In this document: positions 30,478 through 38,875 of the stretch, piece by piece
Layout of the letters: each line of letters opens with the position of its first letter
Numbering within the stretch: the first letter of the stretch is position 1
Position numbers and translations under genes: made by a program
Assembly: GCF_014489635.1 (NCBI RefSeq)
Contig: NZ_CP060828.1
Span: forward strand, 4,874,001-4,938,000
Direction of reading: 5' to 3'
DNA length: 64,000 bases
From: Streptomyces roseirectus
GTDB taxonomy: Bacteria; Actinomycetota; Actinomycetes; Streptomycetales; Streptomycetaceae
The notes under the pieces: generated by a model
The model's database searches: none
What the model saw: only the letters and a program-made list of their open reading frames with translations
Told to the model about the DNA's origin: nothing

Positions 30478-32328
30478 TCACGAGGCCGGGCCTCCAGAAC
30501 CTCGTTCCAGGTCCTGCGAGCACATCTTGAGCACTTCCGCCCGCGCCACCAACGACGACGCCGCAACGGCTTCCTCGCTGACTCCGCGCACCTGCGTCTC
30601 GATCGTCCCGCGAGGCCGCCGCTCGATCCGGTACTCAGCCGCCTTCGCGGTGTAGCTGTCGCCCTCGAACTCCCACGTCCACCGCCCCGTCGCGGGGAAC
30701 GGAGTGAACGCCTGCGAGCCGTCCGCGTTGTACGACGCCATGATGTAGTGGACGAACTGCCGGTCCGGAACCCGCGTCCACACAGACCCGCCGCCGTCCC
30801 ACCGAGGACGCTCCTCGGGCCCGGCCGCTCCCCGGCGGGCGACCTTCTCCTCCGGCCAGCCGCCAACACGCAGCGCCTCCAGTTCCCCGGCATGGTCGTC
30901 GTTCCACTGGTCCGCGACCTGCTGCGCGTGGTCCCGTTCGGCGAAGGGGACTTCGCGGCCGTCGAGCGTGACGACGAAGACAGGCCCCTCCGGGACCGAC
31001 GGCGCATCGTCGTCGCTCTCCCAAGCGGGCGGCACAGCCCCTTCGCGGGGCGGCAGCGGCGGAAGCCAGGCCCCCGCGCCGACGAGTCCGGTCTGCGCGA
31101 GGAACCCCGGCAGCGGCGCGGTGGGGTCCATGGCCCATGCGACGGCGGCCATGACCTCGTCGTCGAGGGCGTCCAGGAGATGCCCGTAGCGATCCACGGT
31201 CGTCGTGATGGACTCGTGCCCCAGCCGGGCCTGGATCGCGGGCAGCGGCACCCTGGCGGCGATCAGCCACGCGGCGTGGGAGTGGCGCAGGTCGTGAATC
31301 CGGGGCCGTTTGATCAGCCCGAACTTCTCGGCCGCCAGCTCGATCGCGGGAACCCACCGCAGCCGCCGGAACGTCCCCGCGTCCCACCGACCGCCCTCCG
31401 GCCCGGTGAACAGCAGCGCGTCCGGCGCCTTCCCCTTCGCCCGCCGCCGCAGCATCGCGTCGAGCTTCCAGGTGATCACGATGGTGCGCCGGCTCCTCTT
31501 CGTCTTCGGCGCCCCGAGATACGGCTTCCCGTCCTCGTCCCGCTTCCACGCCCGCTGCACCCGCAGAGCAGGCCGCCCATTACGACGGCGCAGATCCCGC
31601 GGCTGAAGCGCGGTCGCCTCACCCCACCGCGCCCCCGTCTCCGCGAGCGTGTCAGCAAGGTCCTTCGCGTCCTCGGCCATGCACTCGTGGATCCACCGGT
31701 ACTCCTCCCGTTCGAGGAAGACCATCTCCTCCTCGACCTGCTCCCCGTCGAGACGGGGAAGCCGCGTAAAAGCACACGGGTTCGTCGCCCGAAGTTGCGG
31801 CTCGGCGTCCACGGCGGCCTGGAGGATCGTGTGCAGCAACCCGTGCTGGTTGCCGACCGTCTTCGGCTTGTACTTCGTACGGGGCTTGTGGTCCGGCGGG
31901 TCGAGCGGTGCGGCCTTCCCCTCCGCCAGGTCATTGACCCACCGCTGGACCATCTCCCGGCTGATCCCGCCCTCACCGTCGCGCACGGAGTAGTTCTTGA
32001 ACCAGGGCGACATGTTCTGCTTGACCAGCCGCCGGTACTTCGCCCGCGTGTCCCCCTGGACGCCCGTCAACAAGCTGATCTGCTTCATGGCAAACGGCTC
32101 GAACATCTCCTCCGCCGACCGCAGATCGGCGACGAACCCCTGCCCCCGTATCCACCCCGGCGGCCACTGCTGCCCGAACCCGTTGACGAGGTCCTTGAAC
32201 TTCTTGGCGGCCTCAGGGTCGCTGAAGATCTCGGATTCGTACTTGCCCGTCCGGGCCGCGCCTGCCCGCCAGCGGACGAGGTAGGAGGTCTCCCCGTCCG
32301 TCCGCTCACGCTCCACGATGTGTGCCAT
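30478..32328 (-). CDS. tyrosine recombinase integrase, long C-terminus
   Basis: 616 residues from ATG 32328. The catalytic set is complete: R234 (ETGARWGEA), H345 and R348 (HDLRH), H371 (LGHES) and the nucleophile Y381 (DRYGH). Residues about 75-185 are the SAM-like core-binding domain. The enzyme should exchange the element at the 3' end of tRNA-Ala, whose gene starts 138 bases upstream and points into the integrase. After Y381 there are about 235 extra residues, acidic and then basic, where typical family members end within 30-40. No excisionase gene is adjacent. Confidence 0.9.
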   Translation of the reverse strand: MAHIVERERTDGETSYLVRWRAGAARTGKYESEIFSDPEAAKKFKDLVNGFGQQWPPGWIRGQGFVADLRSAEEMFEPFAMKQISLLTGVQGDTRAKYRRLVKQNMSPWFKNYSVRDGEGGISREMVQRWVNDLAEGKAAPLDPPDHKPRTKYKPKTVGNQHGLLHTILQAAVDAEPQLRATNPCAFTRLPRLDGEQVEEEMVFLEREEYRWIHECMAEDAKDLADTLAETGARWGEATALQPRDLRRRNGRPALRVQRAWKRDEDGKPYLGAPKTKRSRRTIVITWKLDAMLRRRAKGKAPDALLFTGPEGGRWDAGTFRRLRWVPAIELAAEKFGLIKRPRIHDLRHSHAAWLIAARVPLPAIQARLGHESITTTVDRYGHLLDALDDEVMAAVAWAMDPTAPLPGFLAQTGLVGAGAWLPPLPPREGAVPPAWESDDDAPSVPEGPVFVVTLDGREVPFAERDHAQQVADQWNDDHAGELEALRVGGWPEEKVARRGAAGPEERPRWDGGGSVWTRVPDRQFVHYIMASYNADGSQAFTPFPATGRWTWEFEGDSYTAKAAEYRIERRPRGTIETQVRGVSEEAVAASSLVARAEVLKMCSQDLERGSGGPAS

Positions 32329-32384
32329 GCGGCGGACGCTAGGGAGGGCACCGGGAAGAACTCACACGAGCACGTGCAGGTGCC

Positions 32385-32404
32385 GTGCACACATGGTGCA
32401 CACA
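32385..32404. promoter_or_regulatory. tandem GTGCACACA repeats, candidate arm sites
   Basis: GTGCACACA occurs at 32385-32393 and 32396-32404, 11 bases apart and so on the same DNA face, between the integrase start and tRNA-Ala; ACGTGCAGGTGCC precedes them. Integrases of this class use short direct repeats near att as arm sites, and the same repeats may autoregulate int. Confidence 0.45.
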
Positions 32405-32417
32405 CAGCCAAGCAGAA

Positions 32418-32457
32418 GACCCTCTCTGCCCCGCGTTTCCGCAGGTCAGAGAGGGTC
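32418..32457 (-). terminator. terminator after tRNA-Ala
   Basis: GACCCTCTCTG and its exact complement (11 bp) with an 18-base loop, directly after the tRNA 3' end and followed by TCTTCTGCTT on the minus strand. Confidence 0.65.
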
Positions 32458-32465
32458 CAAAGATG

Positions 32466-32538
32466 TGGAGCCTAGGGGAGTCGAACCCCTGACATCCGCC
32501 ATGCAAAGACGGCGCTCTACCAACTGAGCTAAGGCCCC
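32466..32538 (-). tRNA. tRNA-Ala(TGC), element attachment site
   Basis: 73 bases forming a full cloverleaf: acceptor GGGGCCT with AGGCTCC, anticodon loop CTTTGCATG with TGC, T arm GGGGTTCGACTCCCC, discriminator A, no encoded CCA. The gene is intact, and the integrase lies 3' of it, so its 3' half is the probable att core. I could not find a second copy of that 3' end elsewhere in the window, so the other att site is probably beyond the left edge or too short to see. Confidence 0.95.
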
Positions 32539-32716
32539 GGACAACCCCCACCAGCGCTTACGCACCGGCGGACGTCGGGAACCAGAGTACCGGTTCCCCC
32601 GGGTGATCCCGCAAAAAGATTGGGGGTCCCCGCGAACGACCACGCTCCGTAAGATGCTCGGACGTGGTTCGCTACAGCGAACCGCGGTTTTCTGGGGAAG
32701 CGATGGGGAGACGCGC

Positions 32717-33265
32717 ATGGATGCCGCACAACAGGAAGCGACCGCGAGAGCGCGGGAGCTTCAGCGGAACTGGTACGGAGAGCCGCTGGGGGCGCTCTTC
32801 CGTAAGCTCATCGACGATCTTGGCCTCAACCAGGCTCGTCTGGCAGGGGTGTTGGGCCTGTCCGCACCGATGCTGTCCCAGCTGATGAGCGGTCAGCGGG
32901 CGAAGATCGGCAACCCGGCGGTCGTGCAGCGCGTGCAGTTGCTGCAGGACCTCGCCGCCCAGGTCGCCGACGGCAGCGTCAGCGCCGCCGAGGCGACGCA
33001 GCGGATGGACGAGATCAAGCGGTCGCAGGGAGGTTCGGTGCTCAGCAACACCACGCAGACGACGGGCAGTTCAGGTGCCCCCACCGTCAAGCGCGTGGTC
33101 CGCGAGATCCAGTCCCTGCTGCGCTCGGTCGCCGCCGCCGGCGACATCATCGACGCGGCGGACACCCTCGCCCCGACCCACCCGGAACTGGCAGAGTTCC
33201 TTCGGGTCTACGGCGCCGGCCGCACCTCGGACGCGGTCACGCACTACCAGTCCCACCAGAACTGA
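32717..33265 (+). CDS. XRE-type DNA-binding protein
   Basis: 182 residues from ATG 32717 with GGGGAGA seven bases upstream. Residues about 25-60 form a helix-turn-helix (LIDDLGLNQARLAGVLGLSA, then PMLSQLMSGQRAKIGN) of the XRE/Cro class. The C-terminal half is helical (VVREIQSLLRSVAAAGDIID). It lies on the chromosomal side of tRNA-Ala, upstream of a Ser/Thr kinase gene, the conserved arrangement in Streptomyces near oriC. A regulator of the local genes or of development is possible, but targets are unknown. Confidence 0.8.
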   Translation: MDAAQQEATARARELQRNWYGEPLGALFRKLIDDLGLNQARLAGVLGLSAPMLSQLMSGQRAKIGNPAVVQRVQLLQDLAAQVADGSVSAAEATQRMDEIKRSQGGSVLSNTTQTTGSSGAPTVKRVVREIQSLLRSVAAAGDIIDAADTLAPTHPELAEFLRVYGAGRTSDAVTHYQSHQN

Positions 33266-33498
33266 CCCCGACGCCCGCCCGCCGAAGGGGGTTCGGCGCA
33301 CGGACGACGGGATCAGCACGGCGCAACCAGCCGTGACGCACCACAACGCACCACACAACGGGGGAACCAGCCCTCCCCGGCCCAGGCCGAGGCGAGGGCA
33401 GACCATCAACGGGGGACCAGCACAACAAGCCCAACCGGCACCACCAGCACACCAACCCGCACACAGGGCAACCGCACGGGGGAGGAGCGGCACACGGC

Positions 33499-34893
33499 AT
33501 GGGTGAGGTCTTCGCCGGACGATACGAACTCGTCGACCCGATCGGCCGCGGCGGCGTCGGCGCGGTCTGGCGCGCCTGGGACCACCGCCGCAGACGCTAC
33601 GTCGCCGCGAAGGTCCTCCAGCAGCGCGACGCCCACTCCCTGCTGAGATTCGTCCGCGAGCAGGCCGTCCGCATCGACCACCCGAACGTCCTCGCCCCGG
33701 CGAGCTGGGCGGCCGACGACGACAAGGTCCTCTTCACGATGGACCTGGTCTCCGGCGGCTCCCTGGTCCACCTGATCGGCGACTACGGCCCCCTGCCGCC
33801 CCCGTTCGTGTGCGTCCTGCTCGACCAGCTCCTGGCCGGCCTCGCCGCCGTCCACGCCGAGGGCGTCGTCCACCGGGACGTCAAACCGGCGAACATCCTC
33901 CTGGAGGCGACCGGGACGGCACGCCCGCGCCTGCGCCTGTCCGACTTCGGCATCTCGATGCGGCTGGGCGAGCCGAGGCTCACCGACACGAACCTCGTCG
34001 TCGGCACCCCCGGCTACATCGCGCCCGAGCAACTCCTGGGCGCCGACCCGGACTTCCCGGCCGACCTGTTCGCCGTCGGCCTGGTCGCCCTGTACCTCCT
34101 GGAGGGCTCGAAGCCGGACGCGAAGGCCCTGATCCAGCATTTCGCCGAGCACGGCACCCCCGGCGCCCCCAAGGGCGTCCCGGAGCCCCTGTGGCACGTC
34201 ATCGCCTCGCTGCTCCAGCCGGACCCCGCCTCCCGCTTCCGCACCGCCACAGGCGCCCGCAAGGCCCTCCTGACGGCCCTGGAGCTCCTTCCCCCCACCC
34301 CGGACGACGAGTCCATCGAGATCTTCGACCAACTCGGCCCGCTCCCCAAGGGATTCACCCCCGAGGGCCCCACGACGACGTCCCTCCGGAACACGGCCGC
34401 CCTGCGGGAACCCCCCTACCCCCCACTCCCCGACGCACCCCCCACCGCCACCTGGCCCGGCACCACCCCCACCGCCTCCGTCCACACGGGCTGGGGCCCA
34501 GCGACACCCCCTAGTACCCCTAGTACCCCGACGCCGGCCCCCACCCCGACCCCGACACCCACCCCCACGATGTCGGACACCGGCAGCTTCCACCTCCCAC
34601 CCCCACACCCCGACCCGACCCCCACACCCACCCCACCCCCACCTCCGTACGACCCCACCGCCACATACCCCCTGCGCCCCACCACCCCCCACGCCCCTCA
34701 CACCCCCGCCACCCCCTCCACGGCCACCTACACAGCCGCCCCCACCCCACCACCCCCCACCCCCCGCACCGCCCGCCACGGCCGCCCCGCGAAATCCCCC
34801 CGCCCCGGCCCACCCCCCAGAATCGCCATCCCCCTCCTCCTCTTCGCCCTCACCTGCTACGCCATCGGCTTCTGGGCCCTCACCCGCGCCTGA
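33499..34893 (+). CDS. membrane Ser/Thr protein kinase
   Basis: 464 residues from ATG 33499, preceded by GGAGGAG. Kinase motifs run in order: glycine loop GRGGVGAVW (17-25), ATP lysine K38 (AAKVL), catalytic HRDVKPANIL (125-134), DFG (149-151) and GTPGYIAPEQ. The Hanks-type domain ends near residue 270. A Pro/Thr-rich linker of about 170 residues follows and a terminal membrane helix (IAIPLLLFALTCYAIGFWAL), so the catalytic domain faces the cytoplasm with almost nothing outside. There are no PASTA repeats. Its 3' end overlaps the convergent gene by 37 bases. Confidence 0.9.
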   Translation: MGEVFAGRYELVDPIGRGGVGAVWRAWDHRRRRYVAAKVLQQRDAHSLLRFVREQAVRIDHPNVLAPASWAADDDKVLFTMDLVSGGSLVHLIGDYGPLPPPFVCVLLDQLLAGLAAVHAEGVVHRDVKPANILLEATGTARPRLRLSDFGISMRLGEPRLTDTNLVVGTPGYIAPEQLLGADPDFPADLFAVGLVALYLLEGSKPDAKALIQHFAEHGTPGAPKGVPEPLWHVIASLLQPDPASRFRTATGARKALLTALELLPPTPDDESIEIFDQLGPLPKGFTPEGPTTTSLRNTAALREPPYPPLPDAPPTATWPGTTPTASVHTGWGPATPPSTPSTPTPAPTPTPTPTPTMSDTGSFHLPPPHPDPTPTPTPPPPPYDPTATYPLRPTTPHAPHTPATPSTATYTAAPTPPPPTPRTARHGRPAKSPRPGPPPRIAIPLLLFALTCYAIGFWALTRA

Positions 34894-36347
34894 GCCCGCC
34901 GCCCCACGAGAAACCACACCCCGAGGACGACGAGGACGAGGGTCCCCACCCCGAACCCCCCGACGGCGACGGCGACCATCGCGCCCCCACCCGTACCCGT
35001 AGTACCCGCCCGCGTCTCCCCCGAGACCGTGCCAGACCCCCCGGCACCCCCCGCCCCGGCCCCCGCCCCCGTACCCGTAGTACCCGTACTCCCCGCCCGC
35101 CCCCCGAACACCCCGGCCGGCACCGGCTCCCCCCGGTACCCCGGCCCCGTCCGGGCCACCCCGCTCACCCGCACCCGCAGCGTCACCCCGTACGCCCCGT
35201 CCCCGAACCGCTCCGCCACGTCCCTCGAAAGGTGGACGGCGAGGTAGTACTCCCCGGCGAACCGCATCCCCCCGACCGCCGCACTGGACGAGTACCGGTT
35301 CGCGTGGTCCACCGGCGGCAGCACCCGCAACGCCCCCGTCTTCTGCTCCCCGTCGTACCCGAACCGCAGATCGTCGACCTTGGCCCGCACAGGGTTGTAG
35401 AGCGTCACGTCGAGCGCGGACGCCACGAACCCCGACCCCCCGTCCGCACTCCCCAACTCGGCGTTCACAAAGACCTGTTGCCCCCACCCGACGGGCACGG
35501 AGTAGTACACCGTCTGCCCCGGCAGCACATCGTCCCGCCAGACCCCCTGCTCCAGATCGGTCGCCGTCCCGAACCCCGCCCCACCGGGCCGCCGCCGAGC
35601 CTCCCCCTCCACCGGCGCCGGCGTCGCGGAACTCCACCCCTCGGGCGCCTCGGTGGCCCCGCCCTTCCCCACGGGCGGCTCCGACACGACGGCCAGCTCA
35701 AGCCCCCAGGACTCCGAACCGTCCGACCCCGACCCTGACTCCGACCCCGTAGGGGACTCCCCGGAGAAAGGCCCAGCCGACCCCGAGGCCCCCGACCCTG
35801 AGGTCCCCTCCCCAGCCCGCTCCACCACGACGTAATACGCCCCCGCCCCCTGACAGACCGACCGCCCCGCCCGGATCTCCCGCACCCCCCAAGCCGTCAC
35901 CGGATGCGGACTGACGACAGACCCGAAGGTCACCGCGTCGTTGGAGCAGTTCAGCCCGTTGTCGTCCTGGAGGAAGACCTTCACCCCGTCACTGAACGCC
36001 AACTCCTCCTCGGCCCCCGGTATCGCCGTCACGGACACGTACGTCGTCGACGAGGCGTCCAGATCCACCCGGAAGTACGCCTTCCCCCGCCCCACGAGCG
36101 AACTCCGGTACACCCCGCCCGCTTCCAGCCGTTCGGCGTCACTGGTCCCGCTCGCCGCGTTGACGACCCGCGCCCCGCGGTCGTACGCGTACGCGGGAAC
36201 GTCCGCCGCCCGCGCCACACCCCCCGGCCCCGCCAGCACGCCCCCCACAACCACCCCGACGACGCTCCCCCGAGCCAACCCCCGCACCGCCCACCCTCGC
36301 CGCACGGCCCACCGCCGCCGCACCGCCGACCCACCCACCGATCCCAT
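34857..36347 (-). CDS. secreted membrane-anchored beta-rich protein
   Basis: 496 residues from ATG 36347 (GAGGGG six bases upstream). A signal peptide (RGSVVGVVVGGVLAGPGGVA, cleavage near ARAA-D) leads to an extracellular beta-rich region (YFRVDLDASSTTYVSVTAIP; QTVYYSVPVGWGQQVFVNAE). Near the C-terminus comes a Gly/Thr linker, a membrane helix (VGGFGVGTLVLVVLGVWFLV) and a basic anchor. This is the usual layout of a surface protein. It is conserved beside the kinase gene and overlaps it convergently, so it might be a partner or substrate; that is inference. Confidence 0.7.
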   Translation of the reverse strand: MGSVGGSAVRRRWAVRRGWAVRGLARGSVVGVVVGGVLAGPGGVARAADVPAYAYDRGARVVNAASGTSDAERLEAGGVYRSSLVGRGKAYFRVDLDASSTTYVSVTAIPGAEEELAFSDGVKVFLQDDNGLNCSNDAVTFGSVVSPHPVTAWGVREIRAGRSVCQGAGAYYVVVERAGEGTSGSGASGSAGPFSGESPTGSESGSGSDGSESWGLELAVVSEPPVGKGGATEAPEGWSSATPAPVEGEARRRPGGAGFGTATDLEQGVWRDDVLPGQTVYYSVPVGWGQQVFVNAELGSADGGSGFVASALDVTLYNPVRAKVDDLRFGYDGEQKTGALRVLPPVDHANRYSSSAAVGGMRFAGEYYLAVHLSRDVAERFGDGAYGVTLRVRVSGVARTGPGYRGEPVPAGVFGGRAGSTGTTGTGAGAGAGGAGGSGTVSGETRAGTTGTGGGAMVAVAVGGFGVGTLVLVVLGVWFLVGRRAQARVRAQKPMA

Positions 36348-36477
36348 CGCCCGCCCCTCGCTCACCACGCCGAAGCCGCTGTCCGTCCGTCGGAAACCCT
36401 CACGCGCGCTCGCCGGACAACGCAAGACCCCGACCGCATCGGCAGCCGGGGTCTGATGGAGTTCTGGGAATCGGCAG

Positions 36478-36606
36478 TCACGAACCCGTGGGCACGGAGT
36501 CGGTCGCCTCCGTCCACAGGTCCTGCTCGGCGCGATCCGCCTGGATCTGGCGGTACACGAGGAGCCCGCCGATGGCGGCCAGTGCGACCAGGAGAAGCTT
36601 CTTCAC
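36478..36606 (-). CDS. DLW-39 family small membrane protein
   Basis: 42 residues from GTG 36606 with GAGG seven bases upstream. KKLLLVALAAIGGLLVYRQI is a single membrane helix, followed by QADRAEQDLW with the defining D-L-W motif and a short acidic tail. This actinobacterial family is typically found between the gyrA region and its neighbours near oriC. The function is unknown. Lengths and motif agree with the family. Confidence 0.88.
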   Translation of the reverse strand: MKKLLLVALAAIGGLLVYRQIQADRAEQDLWTEATDSVPTGS

Positions 36607-36923
36607 CGCGCGACCTCGTCCTTCGTTGACGTAGGGGACCTCTGGCGCCCGACTATACACACCGGCCGAGACCGATCGGTGACCTCCCCGGGCCCCCAAC
36701 TACCGCTCGGTACCGCCGAGTAGACGCCCGGCCACCACTCCGATCTGAGGGTGATCACACCCCCACATACAGTCACCTTCCACGCTTTCCCGCCCTCATG
36801 CGCCCATCCGGGTGGTGTTCATCTGAACATCGCCACGCCACGGCCGTGGATCCACGATTTCGGTGCCGACATACACATCATGAGGAAAGTACGCAAATCC
36901 GCCCAACCCGAAAGTGAGGGGCC
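36607..36923. other. divergent promoter region
   Basis: 317 bases between the DLW-39 gene and the GTG at 36924, without a supported gene. It contains several ACCGATCGGT/ACCGCTCGGTACCG-like palindromic pieces near 36678-36716 and an AT-richer part (36750-36900), suitable for promoters in both directions. Confidence 0.4.
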
Positions 36924-37253
36924 GTGGCCCGCACCCAGCTCAAGAACCTCTGGACGACCGTCATCACCGCCCTCCTGGCCCTGTGCGCGACCCTCGGCCT
37001 GATCACGACGAGCGCTGCCCCGGCGGCAGCACAGCCGACGACGCCCCGCAACACCACGGCCACCACCACCCCCCACACGGAACCCCCGGCCTGGGACTGG
37101 ACCCGCCTCCGCTCCGTCCCGCCGACGATGAAGCAGCGCATCCGGGCCGAGGCCCACGGCAGCTCCCCGCACTGCCGCCACCTCCCCCGCACGAACGCGG
37201 ACGCGGCCACCCCGGACTGCCCCGCCACCCCGGACACCCCGCTCCAGCGCTGA
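36924..37253 (+). CDS. secreted DUF6344-like small protein
   Basis: 109 residues from GTG 36924 with GTGAGGGG upstream. A signal peptide is clear: MARTQLKNLW, hydrophobic TVITALLALCATLGLITTSA, cleavage near APAAAQ. The mature part is short, Thr/Pro-rich and then basic (WDWTRLRSVPPTMKQRIRAE), with two cysteines (SPHCRHL; PDCPA). This layout fits a small Streptomyces secreted family that I recall as DUF6344. A perfect hairpin terminator follows. The role is unknown. Confidence 0.6.
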   Translation: MARTQLKNLWTTVITALLALCATLGLITTSAAPAAAQPTTPRNTTATTTPHTEPPAWDWTRLRSVPPTMKQRIRAEAHGSSPHCRHLPRTNADAATPDCPATPDTPLQR

Positions 37254-37313
37254 CCCCAGCGCACCCCTCACGACTCACGACGTAACGGCGAACCCGCGTA
37301 CAGCCCGCACGCC

Positions 37314-37345
37314 AGGCCCGACGGCTCCCCAGGAGCCCCGGGCCT
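37314..37345 (+). terminator. terminator after 36924-37253
   Basis: AGGCCCG / CGGGCCT outer stem with GGCTCC / GGAGCC nested inside, followed by TCG. Ends the secreted protein gene. Confidence 0.6.
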
Positions 37346-37362
37346 TCGCCATGTCCGGCACC

Positions 37363-37398
37363 GGAAAGTACTTGCCACCAAGGAAAGTACTTGCCACC
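37363..37398 (+). promoter_or_regulatory. tandem operator GGAAAGTACTTGCCACC x2
   Basis: The 17-base sequence GGAAAGTACTTGCCACC occurs twice (37363-37379 and 37382-37398), 19 bases apart, and contains the palindrome AAGTACTT. It ends ten bases before the ATG of a membrane protein that is cotranscribed with a winged-helix regulator. Autoregulation by that regulator is the natural reading. Confidence 0.65.
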
Positions 37399-37407
37399 CT
37401 TGCGGAC

Positions 37408-37878
37408 ATGACGACCGACCACCCCACCCCGGCCGCCTTCGACCCCACCCCGGCCGCAGCCCAAGCCGCCCTCACCGGCGCCCACGCCGCCCGCGCGGCG
37501 GCCCGCACCGCCCGAGCCCGCCGGATCCCCGCATGGCACCCCCCGGTCGCCGGCCTGCTCTTCGCGGCGGGCTTCACCGGCCTCGCGCTCTACACCGACA
37601 GCCGGCACGTCGTCACGCTGGCGGCCTCGCTGGTCTGCCTCCTCGCCTTCCTGGCCCTGTTCGGCGTCCACGCGCGCGCGGGCGGAGTCGTCCTGCGCCC
37701 GACCGGCACCCCCCGCGAACGCTGGCTGCGCCAATCCCCCGCCCTGATCTCGACGGCCCTCGCCGTCGCGACGGCCTTCCTCATCACCCCCTCAGCCGCC
37801 CTCGCCGTGTTCGGCGTGGCCCAAGGCGCCCTGACCTGGCTCCAGTTGCACCGCGAGCGGACAAGGCCGACGGCATGA
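37408..37878 (+). CDS. membrane protein coupled to regulator
   Basis: 156 residues from ATG 37408. After an Ala/Thr-rich N-terminus there are four hydrophobic segments in two pairs: about 45-62 (PVAGLLFAAGFTGLALYT), 67-85 (VVTLAASLVCLLAFLALFGV), and two near 112-146 (ALISTALAVATAFLITPSAA; LAVFGVAQGALTWLQL). There is no ribosome site, so the message may be leaderless or nearly so. Its stop overlaps the ATG of the regulator gene (ATGA). Such membrane-plus-regulator pairs with AAGTACTT sites are common in Streptomyces; the cargo or signal is unknown. Confidence 0.7.
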   Translation: MTTDHPTPAAFDPTPAAAQAALTGAHAARAAARTARARRIPAWHPPVAGLLFAAGFTGLALYTDSRHVVTLAASLVCLLAFLALFGVHARAGGVVLRPTGTPRERWLRQSPALISTALAVATAFLITPSAALAVFGVAQGALTWLQLHRERTRPTA

Positions 37879-38249
37879 AGGAGCACACGCACACCCCCGA
37901 GCACGCACACACCCCCGAGCACGCGGACGACACCCCCCGCCTGGACCCCACCGTCCAGCACCCCACCCGCCTCGCCCTGGCCGCGTTCCTCTCCGGCTGC
38001 CTGGAAGCGGACTTCAGGACGACCCGCGACGCGCTCAACCTGTCGGACTCCACGCTCAGCAAGACCGTCTCCGCCCTGGAGGCCGCCGGCTACGTGACGT
38101 CCCGCAAGGGCTTCGTCGGCAAACGCCCCCGCACCTGGCTCTCCCTCACCCCCGAGGGCGGCGCCCGCCTCGCCGCGCACCTCGAAGCGCTGCGCCGTAT
38201 CGCCGCCCAAGCCCGCGCGCAGGCCCACGACTTGACACCTGCGGAGTGA
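37875..38249 (+). CDS. winged-helix transcriptional regulator
   Basis: 124 residues from ATG 37875, overlapping the membrane gene by four bases. After a His-rich repeat (KEHTHTPEHAHTPEH) comes HPTRLALAAFLSGCLEADFR, then LNLSDSTLSKTVSALEAAGY (recognition helix) and VGKRPRTWLSLTPEG (wing). This is the MarR/PadR-like DUF2316-type single winged-helix family that usually represses its own operon. The tandem sites at 37363-37398 are the obvious targets. The His-rich start might bind metal, but this is speculative. Confidence 0.8.
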   Translation: MKEHTHTPEHAHTPEHADDTPRLDPTVQHPTRLALAAFLSGCLEADFRTTRDALNLSDSTLSKTVSALEAAGYVTSRKGFVGKRPRTWLSLTPEGGARLAAHLEALRRIAAQARAQAHDLTPAE

Positions 38250-38325
38250 TCCCGCTCACAATCCCCTACCCGGTCCACGCAGTCACCCCCCATCGCCCCC
38301 GGTCGCCTTGTTAGCCTTGGCCATA

Positions 38326-38365
38326 GCCCGGTCGCTGGTGCATCCCCCGTCGCCAGCGACCGGGC
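38326..38365 (+). terminator. terminator of regulator operon
   Basis: GCCCGGTCGCTGG and its exact 13-bp complement with a 14-base loop, followed by GTTTT. Confidence 0.85.
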
Positions 38366-38399
38366 GTTTTCATGCCCACGACCACCCGGGCAACACGAA

Positions 38400-38427
38400 G
38401 AAGGCGCCTCCCGAGGGAGACGCCTTC
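38400..38427 (-). terminator. terminator of sulfur transport operon
   Basis: GAAGGCG / CGCCTTC with CTCCC / GGGAG nested inside, located 29 bases past the stop at 38456; CTTCGTGTTG follows on the minus strand. Confidence 0.6.
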
Positions 38428-38455
38428 TCCGCGATGTGGGGCCGACAGGGTGCGC

Positions 38456-38875
38456 TCACCCCCCGCAAGAGCCCCGTTCGACACGCAAAAGCCCCCGGCC
38501 ACCGGCCCAGCGGGCCAGCCTGACCCCGACGACGATGCCCGCGAGGGTGATCACGGCGGGCAGGTAACCGCCGGCGAGCTGAACGATCGGGATCGCCGGG
38601 CAGCCACCGGAGATCGCCCAGCCGATACCGAACAGCACCGCGCCGGGAACGACACCGGCATGGACGCGCTGCGCGTCCCGGCGCACCCGCAGCAGGGCGA
38701 ACGCGATCACGATGATCCCGACGGCACCGAGGAAGGAGAAGAACATCCGCAGGTCCTGGAAGGTGAACATGCGGTTGAGCTCGGCGTAGTCACCGAACCC
38801 GATACGGGTCACGGTGAAGCCGAGAGCGAGGCCGACGAGGAGGTTGGCCAGCAGGAGTCGGCCCCGGGTACGCAT
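38456..38875 (-). CDS. YeeE/YedE-type transport protein, second half
   Basis: 139 residues from ATG 38875, overlapping the previous stop by one base. Four hydrophobic segments are visible (LLLANLLVGLALGFTVTRIG; FFSFLGAVGIIVIAFALL; VVPGAVLFGIGWAISGGCPA; GGYLPAVITLAGIVVGVRLA) with the conserved cysteine in SGGCPAIPIVQ. In the YeeE/YedE family, GGC motifs line the path for thiosulfate or a related sulfur compound. With the preceding gene it forms the split two-subunit version of the transporter. Confidence 0.8.
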   Translation of the reverse strand: MRTRGRLLLANLLVGLALGFTVTRIGFGDYAELNRMFTFQDLRMFFSFLGAVGIIVIAFALLRVRRDAQRVHAGVVPGAVLFGIGWAISGGCPAIPIVQLAGGYLPAVITLAGIVVGVRLARWAGGRGLLRVERGSCGG

